Source of the DNA: an uncultured Lachnospiraceae bacterium
Lineage (GTDB): Bacteria > Bacillota > Clostridia > Lachnospirales > Lachnospiraceae
Direction of reading: 5' to 3'
Assembly: GCA_947175305.1 (NCBI GenBank)
Contig: CAMWMO010000076.1
Coordinates: 1 to 7,150, forward strand
Length of the DNA stretch: 7,150 nt
Shown: positions 1-6,281 of the stretch, piece by piece
Position numbering within the stretch: position 1 is the first letter of the stretch
Layout of the letters: each line of letters starts with the position of its first letter
The notes under the pieces: model-generated
Databases searched by the model: none
Seen by the model: only the letters and a program-made list of their open reading frames with translations
What the model was told of the DNA's origin: nothing
Made by a program: the position numbers and the translations under genes

Positions 1-1
1 G

Positions 2-61
2 TATTATAAACTCTATCATCTGCAATACCAACGGGAGGAGATGGCCCGTATAAAAGAATAA
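2..61 (+). CDS. Possible C-terminal tail of an unidentified gene (partial)
   Basis: The plus-strand frame starting at base 2 is open from the window edge to a TAA at 59-61 and encodes 19 residues rich in Tyr, Arg and Glu, ending in MARIKE. The composition would suit the charged helical end of a protein. It stops 4 bp before the stop codon of the convergent PII-like gene, a spacing typical of tightly packed convergent genes. Nineteen codons are too few to recognise a family, and the open frame could be chance. The product is unknown. Confidence 0.4.
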   Translation, partial: YYKLYHLQYQREEMARIKE

Positions 62-65
62 AGGG

Positions 66-770
66 TCAGGGCGTCTCTTCTTCCTCCGCATCGTATGCCT
101 CCAGAAGCCGCATACCGGCAGTCTCGGTCACCGGCAGGGAGAAGACCACGGATTTCGCAGGGGAGGAGAGCCCGGCTTCCTCCATGACGGCCTGCATGAT
201 GGCATTCTTTTGGTCCTTTTTAACCACAATGAAGATGATCTCCTTTTCGGAGGCGAGGGTGACACCCAGGAATTTGTCGGCGCTCTCCATACCGGTGCCT
301 TTGGCGTGGATGACCGTGCCGCCGCCCGCGTTCATTTTGCGCGCGGCATCCATGATCTTTTCGGTATAGCCCTGATTGGCGATGATGATTAAAAGCTCAT
401 ATTTGGTGTCTTTCAAAACCGATTCCTCCTTCTTTTCATACGATTGACTCCCTGTCAGGAAATGGAGCTGCTTGAGACCGCCGATACTGCTTAAAGGTAT
501 AATAAACGCAATTCCCGTGCCGGGAATATCAATCTGCATTTCCTTTTGCAGGCCGATTTTGATCTGTTTCCAGGTTTCCTTTTTGACGACAGAGAAGATG
601 ACGGCTTTTTCCGTGCCGTCCAGCCCGAAGTAGTCCAGAATCTCATTGCCGGCGGTTCCGTTTCCCAGCGTGATGAAATTGACGGAAACGCCGTATTTGT
701 CATAAAATGCCGCAAAATTTTTTGTGCGGTCCCTCGTGATGATCGCTGTCATCAGATATAGTTCACTCAT
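66..770 (-). CDS. Tandem PII-like signalling protein (two P-II/GlnB-type domains)
   Basis: This 234-residue protein appears to be two ferredoxin-like PII domains joined by a charged linker. Domain 1 covers about residues 3-97 and domain 2 about 123-220. Matching segments are FSVVKKETWKQI (59-70) and FIVVKKDQKNAI (180-191). Domain 2 keeps a glycine-rich stretch NAGGGTVIHAKG (147-158), resembling the turn leading into the T-loop of PII proteins; domain 1 has NFITLGNG (31-38) there. The T-loops look short, and the uridylylated Tyr of GlnB/GlnK is not evident. PII proteins are cytoplasmic sensors that bind ATP/ADP and small effectors and act on transporters or enzymes; this role is inferred. The ATG at 768-770 is preceded by GGAGGA (777-782) with a 6-nt spacer. 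The gene lies 24 bp behind the DUF1538 membrane gene on the same strand, so it probably regulates that protein. The ligand and the number of working binding sites are unknown. Classical PII proteins are about 112 residues, so the length supports a fused pair. Confidence 0.78.
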   Translation of the reverse strand: MSELYLMTAIITRDRTKNFAAFYDKYGVSVNFITLGNGTAGNEILDYFGLDGTEKAVIFSVVKKETWKQIKIGLQKEMQIDIPGTGIAFIIPLSSIGGLKQLHFLTGSQSYEKKEESVLKDTKYELLIIIANQGYTEKIMDAARKMNAGGGTVIHAKGTGMESADKFLGVTLASEKEIIFIVVKKDQKNAIMQAVMEEAGLSSPAKSVVFSLPVTETAGMRLLEAYDAEEEETP

Positions 771-794
771 AGAGAATCCTCCGTTTCTGCCTGC

Positions 795-2354
795 CTACAG
801 TTCTATGATCATATTTTCCTCTGCAACAGACAGGGCATCCGGGGAAAGGCCGGCAGTCTGTGGCGTGCGGCGGCGATCTCTGTCATCTGCCCTATGGCGC
901 TGTGAGAGGATACCGAGAAGCTGTATGGTGATAAGCGGCGTCATCGCTACCATGGCGACAATACCGAAGGCGTCTGCTACGATGCTGCCGCCGACTGCAC
1001 CGCAGGCGCCCTGGGCCAGCGGGAGCAGAAAAGCCGCGGTCATGGGACCGGAGGCGACGCCGCCTGAGTCAAAAGCGATGGCGGTATATATCTTTGGGAC
1101 GAAAAAGGAAATGCTCAGAGCAAAGGCATAGCCGGGGATTAAAAACCACATGACAGATATGCCGGTGAGTACTCGGAGCATGGCAATGCCAAGGGAGATG
1201 GCCACGCCAAGGGAGAGACAGGTGCCCATGGCGTTGGCAGAGATGGCGCCGTCGGTGATCTCCTCCACCTGTTTGTTTAACACATAGACGGCAGGCTCCG
1301 CTTTTACGATGAAGAATCCCATGACCATGGCGATGGGAATGAGGATCCAGGGGTGGCCGGAGCTGCCAAGCATCTGTCCCAGATAGTTTCCAGCAGGCAT
1401 AAAACCGACATTTACGCCGGTCATGAACAGAACCAGCCCGATGTAGGTGTAGGCCAGACCGATGATCATTTTTGTAAGCTGTCTTTTTTGAAGCTTCAAC
1501 ACAGCGATCTGGAAGATACCAAAAAAGAGGACAATGGGGAAGAGCGAGGTGGCGATCTCCACGATATAGGTGGGGAAGCCACTGTGGAACAGAGCCCACA
1601 GCTCCACGGAATCTTCTACAGCAGGGATCACGGGCGGTACATAGCTGCTCTCTGTGGGATGATAGATCATCCCCAGGATCAGCACGGACAGGATGGGGCC
1701 GATGGAACACAAGGCCACCAGGCCGAAGCTGTCGTTTGCGGCGTGTCGGTCGTTACGGATGGCAGCCACACCCACACCAAGAGCCATGATAAAGGGCACC
1801 GTCATAGGGCCGGTGGTCACACCGCCGGAATCAAAGGCAACACTCAAAAAGGTATTCGGTACAAAGGGTGTCAACAAAAAGGCGAGAACATAAAACAACA
1901 GAAGCAGAGGCGTGAGGGGAATGCGAAACAGCATACGCAGCAGAGCAAGCACCAAAAACAGACCGACACCGCAGGCGACAGCTGCGATCAGAACAGCGTT
2001 TGGCACAGAGGGCACCTGTCCTGCAAGCACCTGAAGGTCCGGTTCGGAGACAGTGATGATAAAGCCCAGCAGAAAAGACAGGGAGACGACAACGAGAAGC
2101 TTTTTGCTCTTTGTCATGCAGGTGCCCACCTTTTCTCCCATGGGCGTCATGGCAAGCTCCGCACCCAGAGTAAAAAACATCATCCCCAGGATCAGCAAAA
2201 CAGCGCCGATCAGAAAGCACAGCAGGATGCTGGTGGAGATCGGTGCAATGGAAAAACAGAGGATCAGCACGATGATGATGATCGGAAGCACGGCAACCAG
2301 CGCTTCCCGCAATTTTTCCATCAGTTTACCGCGTAAAACATACCTTGTCTGCAA
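795..2354 (-). CDS. DUF1538 family polytopic membrane protein, putative transporter
   Basis: This 519-residue, very hydrophobic protein has roughly 12-14 predicted membrane segments. It consists of two homologous halves. The motif AFDSGGVTTGPMT (173-185) recurs as AFDSGGVASGPMT (427-439). GFIITVSEP (97-105) recurs as GFFIVKAEP (346-354), and DSFGLVA (208-214) recurs as DAFGIVA (461-467). These glycine-rich DSGG-x-x-x-GPMT signatures are what I recall for DUF1538 (two copies per protein). A hydrophilic stretch (231-260) joins the halves, and a charged tail (486-519) rich in Arg then Glu follows the last segment and may be cytoplasmic. The duplicated helical architecture suggests a transporter or channel; substrate and direction cannot be read from sequence. 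The TTG at 2352-2354 is chosen as start because AAAGGAGG lies 8 nt upstream. The next in-frame ATG (2319-2321, residue 12) has no ribosome binding site. The downstream PII-like gene suggests control by a nucleotide or metabolite sensor. Family call is firm, function is not. Confidence 0.88.
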   Translation of the reverse strand: MQTRYVLRGKLMEKLREALVAVLPIIIIVLILCFSIAPISTSILLCFLIGAVLLILGMMFFTLGAELAMTPMGEKVGTCMTKSKKLLVVVSLSFLLGFIITVSEPDLQVLAGQVPSVPNAVLIAAVACGVGLFLVLALLRMLFRIPLTPLLLLFYVLAFLLTPFVPNTFLSVAFDSGGVTTGPMTVPFIMALGVGVAAIRNDRHAANDSFGLVALCSIGPILSVLILGMIYHPTESSYVPPVIPAVEDSVELWALFHSGFPTYIVEIATSLFPIVLFFGIFQIAVLKLQKRQLTKMIIGLAYTYIGLVLFMTGVNVGFMPAGNYLGQMLGSSGHPWILIPIAMVMGFFIVKAEPAVYVLNKQVEEITDGAISANAMGTCLSLGVAISLGIAMLRVLTGISVMWFLIPGYAFALSISFFVPKIYTAIAFDSGGVASGPMTAAFLLPLAQGACGAVGGSIVADAFGIVAMVAMTPLITIQLLGILSQRHRADDRDRRRTPQTAGLSPDALSVAEENMIIEL

Positions 2355-2362
2355 ATGGCCAT

Positions 2363-2370
2363 CCTCCTTT
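2363..2370 (-). promoter_or_regulatory. Ribosome binding site fixing a TTG start of the DUF1538 gene
   Basis: On the minus strand these bases read AAAGGAGG, a near-complete match to the anti-Shine-Dalgarno sequence. Eight bases separate it from the TTG codon at 2354-2352. No ATG in this frame lies within reach, and the first in-frame ATG (2321) is preceded by ACGCGGTAAACTG, without a GGAGG-like motif. The site therefore decides for the TTG start. Confidence 0.8.
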
Positions 2371-2415
2371 TTCCTTTTGCATTCTATTCTTATGATTTCA
2401 TATTATTATGTTGGA

Positions 2416-2456
2416 TCATATAAGAAAAGAACTGTGTGAGTATTATCTTATAATGA
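2416..2456. repeat. Imperfect inverted repeat, possible operator
   Basis: The left arm TCATATAAGA (2416-2425) is complementary to the right arm TCTTATAATGA (2446-2456) over ten pairs, with one unpaired base in the right arm; the uninterrupted core is 7 bp (TATAAGA/TCTTATA). The arms are 20 bp apart, so equivalent points lie about 30 bp or three helical turns from each other, on one face of the DNA. The right arm contains the perfect TATAAT hexamer. This layout would suit a dimeric regulator acting on the divergent genes, but short AT-rich dyads also arise by chance. Confidence 0.35.
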
Positions 2457-2537
2457 ATCGGAAGGATTGACAAGGGAGAAAAGAGATTATTTGTGGCGCG
2501 GCTTGCGAAGCGGACGGGAAGATGGTATTCTTTTTTC

Positions 2538-2543
2538 AGAGGA
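2538..2543 (+). promoter_or_regulatory. Ribosome binding site of ruvB
   Basis: AGAGGA lies 6 bases before the ATG at 2550 and selects it over the in-frame GTG at 2493. The upstream GTG would add 19 residues (beginning [10 protein letters not shown]) unlike the start of known RuvB proteins. Confidence 0.75.
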
Positions 2544-2549
2544 AACAGT

Positions 2550-3548
2550 ATGGCAAACAGAATGATCGAGACGAATTTCATAGAGGAAGATATCAAGATT
2601 GAGGGGTCTTTGCGGCCCCAGAGACTTGTTGACTATATTGGTCAAGAAAAGGTGAAGGACAATCTCAAGATTTACATTGAGGCGGCGAAACAGCGCGGTG
2701 ACGCGTTGGATCATGTCCTGTTTTACGGCCCGCCCGGACTTGGCAAGACGACCCTTGCCGGGATTATCGCCAATGAGATGGGGGTGCACATGAAGGTCAC
2801 CAGCGGCCCGGCAATCGAGAAGCCGGGAGAGATGGCGGCAATCTTAAACAATCTGCAGGAGGGAGATCTTCTCTTTGTGGATGAGATCCACAGGTTAAAC
2901 CGTCAGGTGGAGGAAGTTTTGTATCCCGCCATGGAGGACTATGCCATTGATATCATGATCGGCAAGGGCGCCACGGCCCGGTCTATCCGTCTGGATCTGC
3001 CGCATTTTACTCTGGTGGGGGCCACTACCAGGGCGGGGCTTCTCACAGCGCCCCTGCGGGACCGCTTCGGTATGATCCACCGGCTGGAATTTTATACAGT
3101 GGAGGAACTTACGATCATCATAAGACAGTCAGCGGGAAAGCTTGGCGTGGAGATCGATGAGAAGGGCGCGGTGGAGCTGGCAAGAAGGAGCCGCGGAACA
3201 CCCCGGCTTGCCAACCGTATTTTAAAGCGTGTGCGGGATTTCGCTCAGGTAAAGTATGATGGGGCGATCACGGAGGAGGTGGCACGGACGGCATTGGATC
3301 TGATGGATGTGGACCGGCTGGGCTTAGATCATGTGGATCGCAACATTCTGGGCACTATGATAGAAAAGTTTAAGGGCGGCCCAGTAGGGCTGGAAACGCT
3401 GGCGGCAGCCATCGGAGAGGATGCCGGAACGATAGAGGATGTGTACGAGCCTTATCTGATTCAGAACGGTCTGCTCAACCGAACACCCAGAGGAAGGATA
3501 GTCACGGATCTGGCCTATCGGCATTTTGGGCTTGAAATTCCCTCCTGA
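2550..3548 (+). CDS. ruvB: Holliday junction branch migration DNA helicase RuvB
   Basis: RuvB is the hexameric AAA+ motor that, loaded by RuvA, drives ATP-dependent branch migration of Holliday junctions in recombinational repair. The protein is 332 residues, the usual length. Visible elements in order are the N-terminal [12 protein letters not shown] (21-32), Walker A GPPGLGKT (60-67), Walker B with DEIH (111-114), sensor 1 region GATTRAG (157-163), the arginine-finger segment LRDRF (169-173), sensor 2 RGTPRLANR (215-223), and a C-terminal winged helix (about 255-325) with RTPRGR (311-316). All key residues are present, so the enzyme should be active. The start is the ATG at 2550, preceded by AGAGGA. 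ruvA, its partner and usual upstream neighbour, is absent here: the upstream gene is the divergent DUF1538 gene. ruvA must lie elsewhere. The 3' end of ruvB carries the promoter of zapA. Confidence 0.97.
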   Translation: MANRMIETNFIEEDIKIEGSLRPQRLVDYIGQEKVKDNLKIYIEAAKQRGDALDHVLFYGPPGLGKTTLAGIIANEMGVHMKVTSGPAIEKPGEMAAILNNLQEGDLLFVDEIHRLNRQVEEVLYPAMEDYAIDIMIGKGATARSIRLDLPHFTLVGATTRAGLLTAPLRDRFGMIHRLEFYTVEELTIIIRQSAGKLGVEIDEKGAVELARRSRGTPRLANRILKRVRDFAQVKYDGAITEEVARTALDLMDVDRLGLDHVDRNILGTMIEKFKGGPVGLETLAAAIGEDAGTIEDVYEPYLIQNGLLNRTPRGRIVTDLAYRHFGLEIPS

Positions 3549-3560
3549 GACAGATATAAT
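3532..3560 (+). promoter_or_regulatory. Sigma-A type promoter of zapA inside the end of ruvB
   Basis: A -35 box TTGAAA (3532-3537, five of six consensus bases) and a perfect -10 box TATAAT (3555-3560) are separated by exactly 17 bp. The -35 box lies within the last codons of ruvB and the -10 box just after its stop codon. Transcription would begin near 3567, about 35 nt before the zapA ATG. This gives zapA expression that does not depend on ruvB. Confidence 0.75.
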
Positions 3561-3601
3561 GAAAATGTGGTACTGTAATGCACGGTAAGGGAGAGGCGTT
3601 C

Positions 3602-4009
3602 ATGGCAATCAAAACAGATACGGAAGTGATCATCGCCGGTAAGGTTTTTACACTGAGCGGGAATGAAAGTGAAGAGTACCTGCAGAAAGTGGCTTCCTAC
3701 ATAAATAATAAGATAGCTGAGTATAACGGAAATGACAGCTTTAAAAGACAACCCATGGATATACAGAATGTGCTGTTACAGTTAAACATAGCGGATGACT
3801 ACTTTAAGGCCAAAAAGCAGATCAGCATTTTGGAAGAGGATCTGAAGAATAAAAACGATGAGGTATATGAATTAAAACATGATCTGATCGCTTCACAGAT
3901 GAAGCTGGAAGCGACTGAGAAAAAAGTGCAGGAGCTGCAGGAGCAGGCGAACGAAAACGCGAAACAGATCGTCCGCATGGAAACAGAATTAAAAGAACGG
4001 AAAAAATAA
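3602..4009 (+). CDS. zapA: Cell division protein ZapA
   Basis: ZapA is a cytoplasmic protein that binds FtsZ and bundles its filaments, stabilising the Z-ring. The 135-residue product begins with the ZapA core: EVIIAGKVFTLSG (8-20), then ESEEYLQKVASYINNKIAEY (22-41), then a helix with LNIADDYFKAKKQ (61-73). The remainder (about 67-135) is a highly charged coiled coil with repeated Leu/Ile spacing, longer than in the roughly 109-residue Gram-negative ZapA. The ATG at 3602 is chosen because GGGAGAGG (3589-3596) lies just upstream; the in-frame ATG at 3578 has no such site. The gene has its own promoter overlapping the end of ruvB (53 bp gap) and a strong terminator 5 bp after its stop, so it can be made as a single-gene transcript. 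Its location among ruvB, U32 and a SEDS gene fits a Clostridia arrangement. Confidence 0.9.
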   Translation: MAIKTDTEVIIAGKVFTLSGNESEEYLQKVASYINNKIAEYNGNDSFKRQPMDIQNVLLQLNIADDYFKAKKQISILEEDLKNKNDEVYELKHDLIASQMKLEATEKKVQELQEQANENAKQIVRMETELKERKK

Positions 4010-4014
4010 ACGGG

Positions 4015-4043
4015 AAGCCAGGCTCAAGGGGCCTGGCTTTTTT
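4015..4043 (+). terminator. Rho-independent terminator after zapA
   Basis: AAGCCAGGC (4015-4023) pairs perfectly with GCCTGGCTT (4031-4039), giving a 9-bp GC-rich stem around a 7-base loop. A run of six T (4038-4043) follows. It begins 5 bp after the zapA stop codon. Only 24 bp separate the T-run from the start codon of the next gene. Confidence 0.92.
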
Positions 4044-4067
4044 CGGATTCAGTTCGGAGCGATAACT

Positions 4068-6266
4068 ATGAATGATTTTGTGGAACTGCTGGCGCCGGCC
4101 GGCAGCTATGAAGCTTTTTTGGGAGCGCTGAATGCCGGAGCAGATGCGGTGTATCTGGGCGGCGATCGTTTTGGCGCCCGGGCATATGCGGAAAATCTGG
4201 ATACGGAACAGATCTGCCGTGCGCTTCATATCGCCCATTTTTATGGCAGGAAAATATACCTGACGGTGAATACCCTCTTAAAAGAGCGGGAACTTTCCGG
4301 ACTTTACGAATATCTTGCACCCTTTTATGAGGCAGGGCTGGATGGCGTGATCGTACAGGATCTGGGTGTGTTTCGTTATATAAAGGAGCATTTTCCGAAT
4401 CTGCCCCTGCACGGCAGTACCCAGATGACGGTGACGGGGAAGCGCGGCGCGGCTTTTTTACAGGAGCAGGGCGCGGTGCGCATTGTGCCCGCCAGAGAGC
4501 TTTCTCTGGAGGAGGTGCGGCAGATTAAAGCGCAGACCGGTATGGCAGTGGAGTGTTTTATTCATGGAGCCATGTGCTACTGTTATTCCGGACAGTGCCT
4601 TTTCAGCAGTATGCTGGGAGGCAGGAGCGGTAACAGGGGGCGCTGTGCCCAGCCATGTCGGCTGCCCTACGAGATTTATGATGGGAAAAGGCGGATTTCG
4701 GGGGAGGGATATCCCTTAAGCCTGAAGGATATGTGTACGCTGGAGTATCTGCCGGCGCTGATCGATGCCGGGATCGACTCCTTTAAGATCGAGGGACGGA
4801 TGAAGCGGCCGGAGTATGCGGCGGGCGTCACGGCGATCTACCGAAAATACATTGATCTCTATTATCAAAAGGGAGCGGCAGGATACCGTGTGGATTCCGC
4901 CGATATGGACAGGCTTCGCGGACTATATATCCGCAGCGAGATACAGACCGGGTATTATGAGCGGCACAACGGAAGAGAGATGGTCACTCTGGAAAAGCCC
5001 GGTTATCAGAGCAGTGACGAGGCAGTGCTTACTCAGGTGAGGGCAGACTATCTCCATGAGCCTGAGAAAATGCCGGTGCAGATTCATGCAACGGTGCGGG
5101 TGGGAGAGCCTTTGCGGCTCAGAATGTGTCCGGTGCAGGAAGACGGAGCATCGGTGGAGATTGCAGGGGAAACCGTGCAGCCGGCCAGAAATGCCCCCTT
5201 GACGGAGGCGGATATCAGAAAACAGCTGTGTAAGACGGGAGAAAGTCTTCTGACGGTGACAGACTGTGAGGTCTGTCTGGAAGGGGATGGCTTTGTGCCG
5301 GTGAGGGCATTGAATCAGCTGCGCCGGGAGGCCGTGGAGCGCCTGGAACAGGCGGTGATCGCAGCGCAGCGGGAAAATGAGCCCACAGAGGGTGTCCCTA
5401 AAGATAATAGAGAAAATCGATCAAGTGAGCGGATCGTGCAGCCTGCCATAGACTGTCTGGTCACCACCTACGAACAGCTGGCGGCTGTGTCGGAAGCGGA
5501 CTGCAGGCGTATTTATCTGGAGAGTGATCTGCTTTTGGCAGAACCTGACAGGATAGGAGCCTTTTTGGAAAGGAAGGATAAACGCTGTTATTATCTGGCG
5601 CTTCCCTATATTCTGCGGGATCGGGACGAGCGATATCTGGGGCGCCTTGAGGCACTGCTGAGAGAATATGGGAAGCAGTTTTCCGGCGCGCTTGTCCGCA
5701 ATCTGGAGAGTTTGGCGTATGTGCGAGAGCTTGCAGAAAAAGAGGAGGGAGCCTCCTGGTCTGACAGGATTATCGCAGATGCGGGGCTGTACTGTTTTAA
5801 TGGGGAAGCGGCAGCCTTTTTAGGGACATACTGTAAGGAGATCACTCTGCCCTATGAGCTGAACGCAGGAGAGGCTTCTCATCTGACAAAGGCAGCGCGC
5901 GGGCAGGGACTTCAGGTGAACCAGATCGCATACAGTCGGATTCCCATGATGATCACGGCAAACTGCCTGCAAAAGACGGGGGAACGCTGTCTGTCCGGGA
6001 ACGAGAGAGGCAGAACACTCTCCTTAAAAGATCGGCAGGGCATGCTTTTTCCTGTGGTTTTAAATTGTGAACACTGTTATAATGTCATATATAATGCTGT
6101 GCCTTATTCTCTGCACACGGCAAAAAGGGAACTGGAGCGGATCGGTGCCTCTGCGCTGCGCTATGATTTTGCGCTGGAAGACGGCATTCAGTGCCAAAAG
6201 ATATTAAAGGGAGTGTACTCCTTTACAGATTATACGACAGGACACTGTAAGAGAGGTGTCGAGTAG
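4068..6266 (+). CDS. U32 family protein with fused collagenase-like domain (RlhA-like)
   Basis: This 732-residue protein belongs to peptidase family U32. Despite the name, characterised members (RlhA on 23S rRNA, TrhP on tRNA, UbiU/UbiV on ubiquinone) support hydroxylations and use or require iron-sulfur clusters. The N-terminal barrel opens with LLAPAGSYEAF (7-17) and ADAVYLGG (25-32). The U32 signature spans 162-198: ECFIHGAMC, YSGQC, GRCAQPCR. SFKIEGRMKRPEY (238-250) follows. Cys170, 177, 193 and either 197 or 223 are candidate cluster ligands. About 335-430 matches the collagenase-like U32 middle domain (DUF3656), ending in FVPVRALNQLRREA. A hydrophilic linker (about 434-456) leads to a second barrel-like part with Cys633, 641, 667 and 670 and the family-typical end TTGHCKRGVE. 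Size and layout resemble RlhA (about 650 residues), so a role in RNA modification is likeliest, but the substrate is inferred. The ATG at 4068 follows GGAG (4056-4059). A strong terminator lies just upstream; the SEDS gene starts 15 bp downstream, probably on the same transcript. Confidence 0.93.
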   Translation: MNDFVELLAPAGSYEAFLGALNAGADAVYLGGDRFGARAYAENLDTEQICRALHIAHFYGRKIYLTVNTLLKERELSGLYEYLAPFYEAGLDGVIVQDLGVFRYIKEHFPNLPLHGSTQMTVTGKRGAAFLQEQGAVRIVPARELSLEEVRQIKAQTGMAVECFIHGAMCYCYSGQCLFSSMLGGRSGNRGRCAQPCRLPYEIYDGKRRISGEGYPLSLKDMCTLEYLPALIDAGIDSFKIEGRMKRPEYAAGVTAIYRKYIDLYYQKGAAGYRVDSADMDRLRGLYIRSEIQTGYYERHNGREMVTLEKPGYQSSDEAVLTQVRADYLHEPEKMPVQIHATVRVGEPLRLRMCPVQEDGASVEIAGETVQPARNAPLTEADIRKQLCKTGESLLTVTDCEVCLEGDGFVPVRALNQLRREAVERLEQAVIAAQRENEPTEGVPKDNRENRSSERIVQPAIDCLVTTYEQLAAVSEADCRRIYLESDLLLAEPDRIGAFLERKDKRCYYLALPYILRDRDERYLGRLEALLREYGKQFSGALVRNLESLAYVRELAEKEEGASWSDRIIADAGLYCFNGEAAAFLGTYCKEITLPYELNAGEASHLTKAARGQGLQVNQIAYSRIPMMITANCLQKTGERCLSGNERGRTLSLKDRQGMLFPVVLNCEHCYNVIYNAVPYSLHTAKRELERIGASALRYDFALEDGIQCQKILKGVYSFTDYTTGHCKRGVE

Positions 6267-6281
6267 AAGGAAACGAGTCAT

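Larger units (their letters stand above)
2355..2549. promoter_or_regulatory. Divergent intergenic region between the DUF1538/PII operon and ruvB
   Basis: This 195-bp stretch separates two divergently transcribed units and must hold promoters for both unless ruvB is read from elsewhere. The part from about 2381 to 2460 is clearly richer in A and T than the flanking genes. A perfect TATAAT (2449-2454) stands on the plus strand, about 95 bp before the ruvB start, but no good -35 box lies 16-19 bp upstream of it. A TTGACA (2467-2472) occurs on the plus strand without a convincing -10 at proper distance. On the minus strand I found no clean promoter pair. I see no small gene or RNA in it. Confidence 0.6.

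Noticed and set aside
31..49. Hairpin ACGGG/CCCGT between the convergent stops as a terminator
   Set aside because: The stem is only 5 bp with a 9-base loop, lies in the presumed coding tail, and has no T-run on either strand.
1353..2336. Long plus-strand open frame of 327 codons opposite the DUF1538 gene
   Set aside because: Its product is an improbable mix of His, Gln, Asp and Lys with no hydrophobic core. It is the antisense image of hydrophobic codons on the minus strand, which has the conserved motifs and the ribosome binding site.
2467..2531. TTGACA at 2467-2472, and TTGCGA-N17-TATTCT with a TG at 2503-2531, as ruvB promoters
   Set aside because: The TTGACA has no acceptable -10 at 15-19 bp. 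The second pair matches only four of six bases in each box and would start transcription on top of the ribosome binding site.
2493..2549. GTG start extending RuvB by 19 residues
   Set aside because: The extension ([10 protein letters not shown]...) is not RuvB-like, and AGAGGA stands correctly before the ATG at 2550.
3578..3601. Upstream ATG adding eight residues to ZapA
   Set aside because: No ribosome binding site precedes it, while GGGAGAGG precedes the ATG at 3602, and the ZapA core begins directly after the latter.
3822..4238. Minus-strand open frames across the zapA/U32 junction
   Set aside because: They run antisense through two well-supported genes and the terminator, with no family resemblance or start signals.
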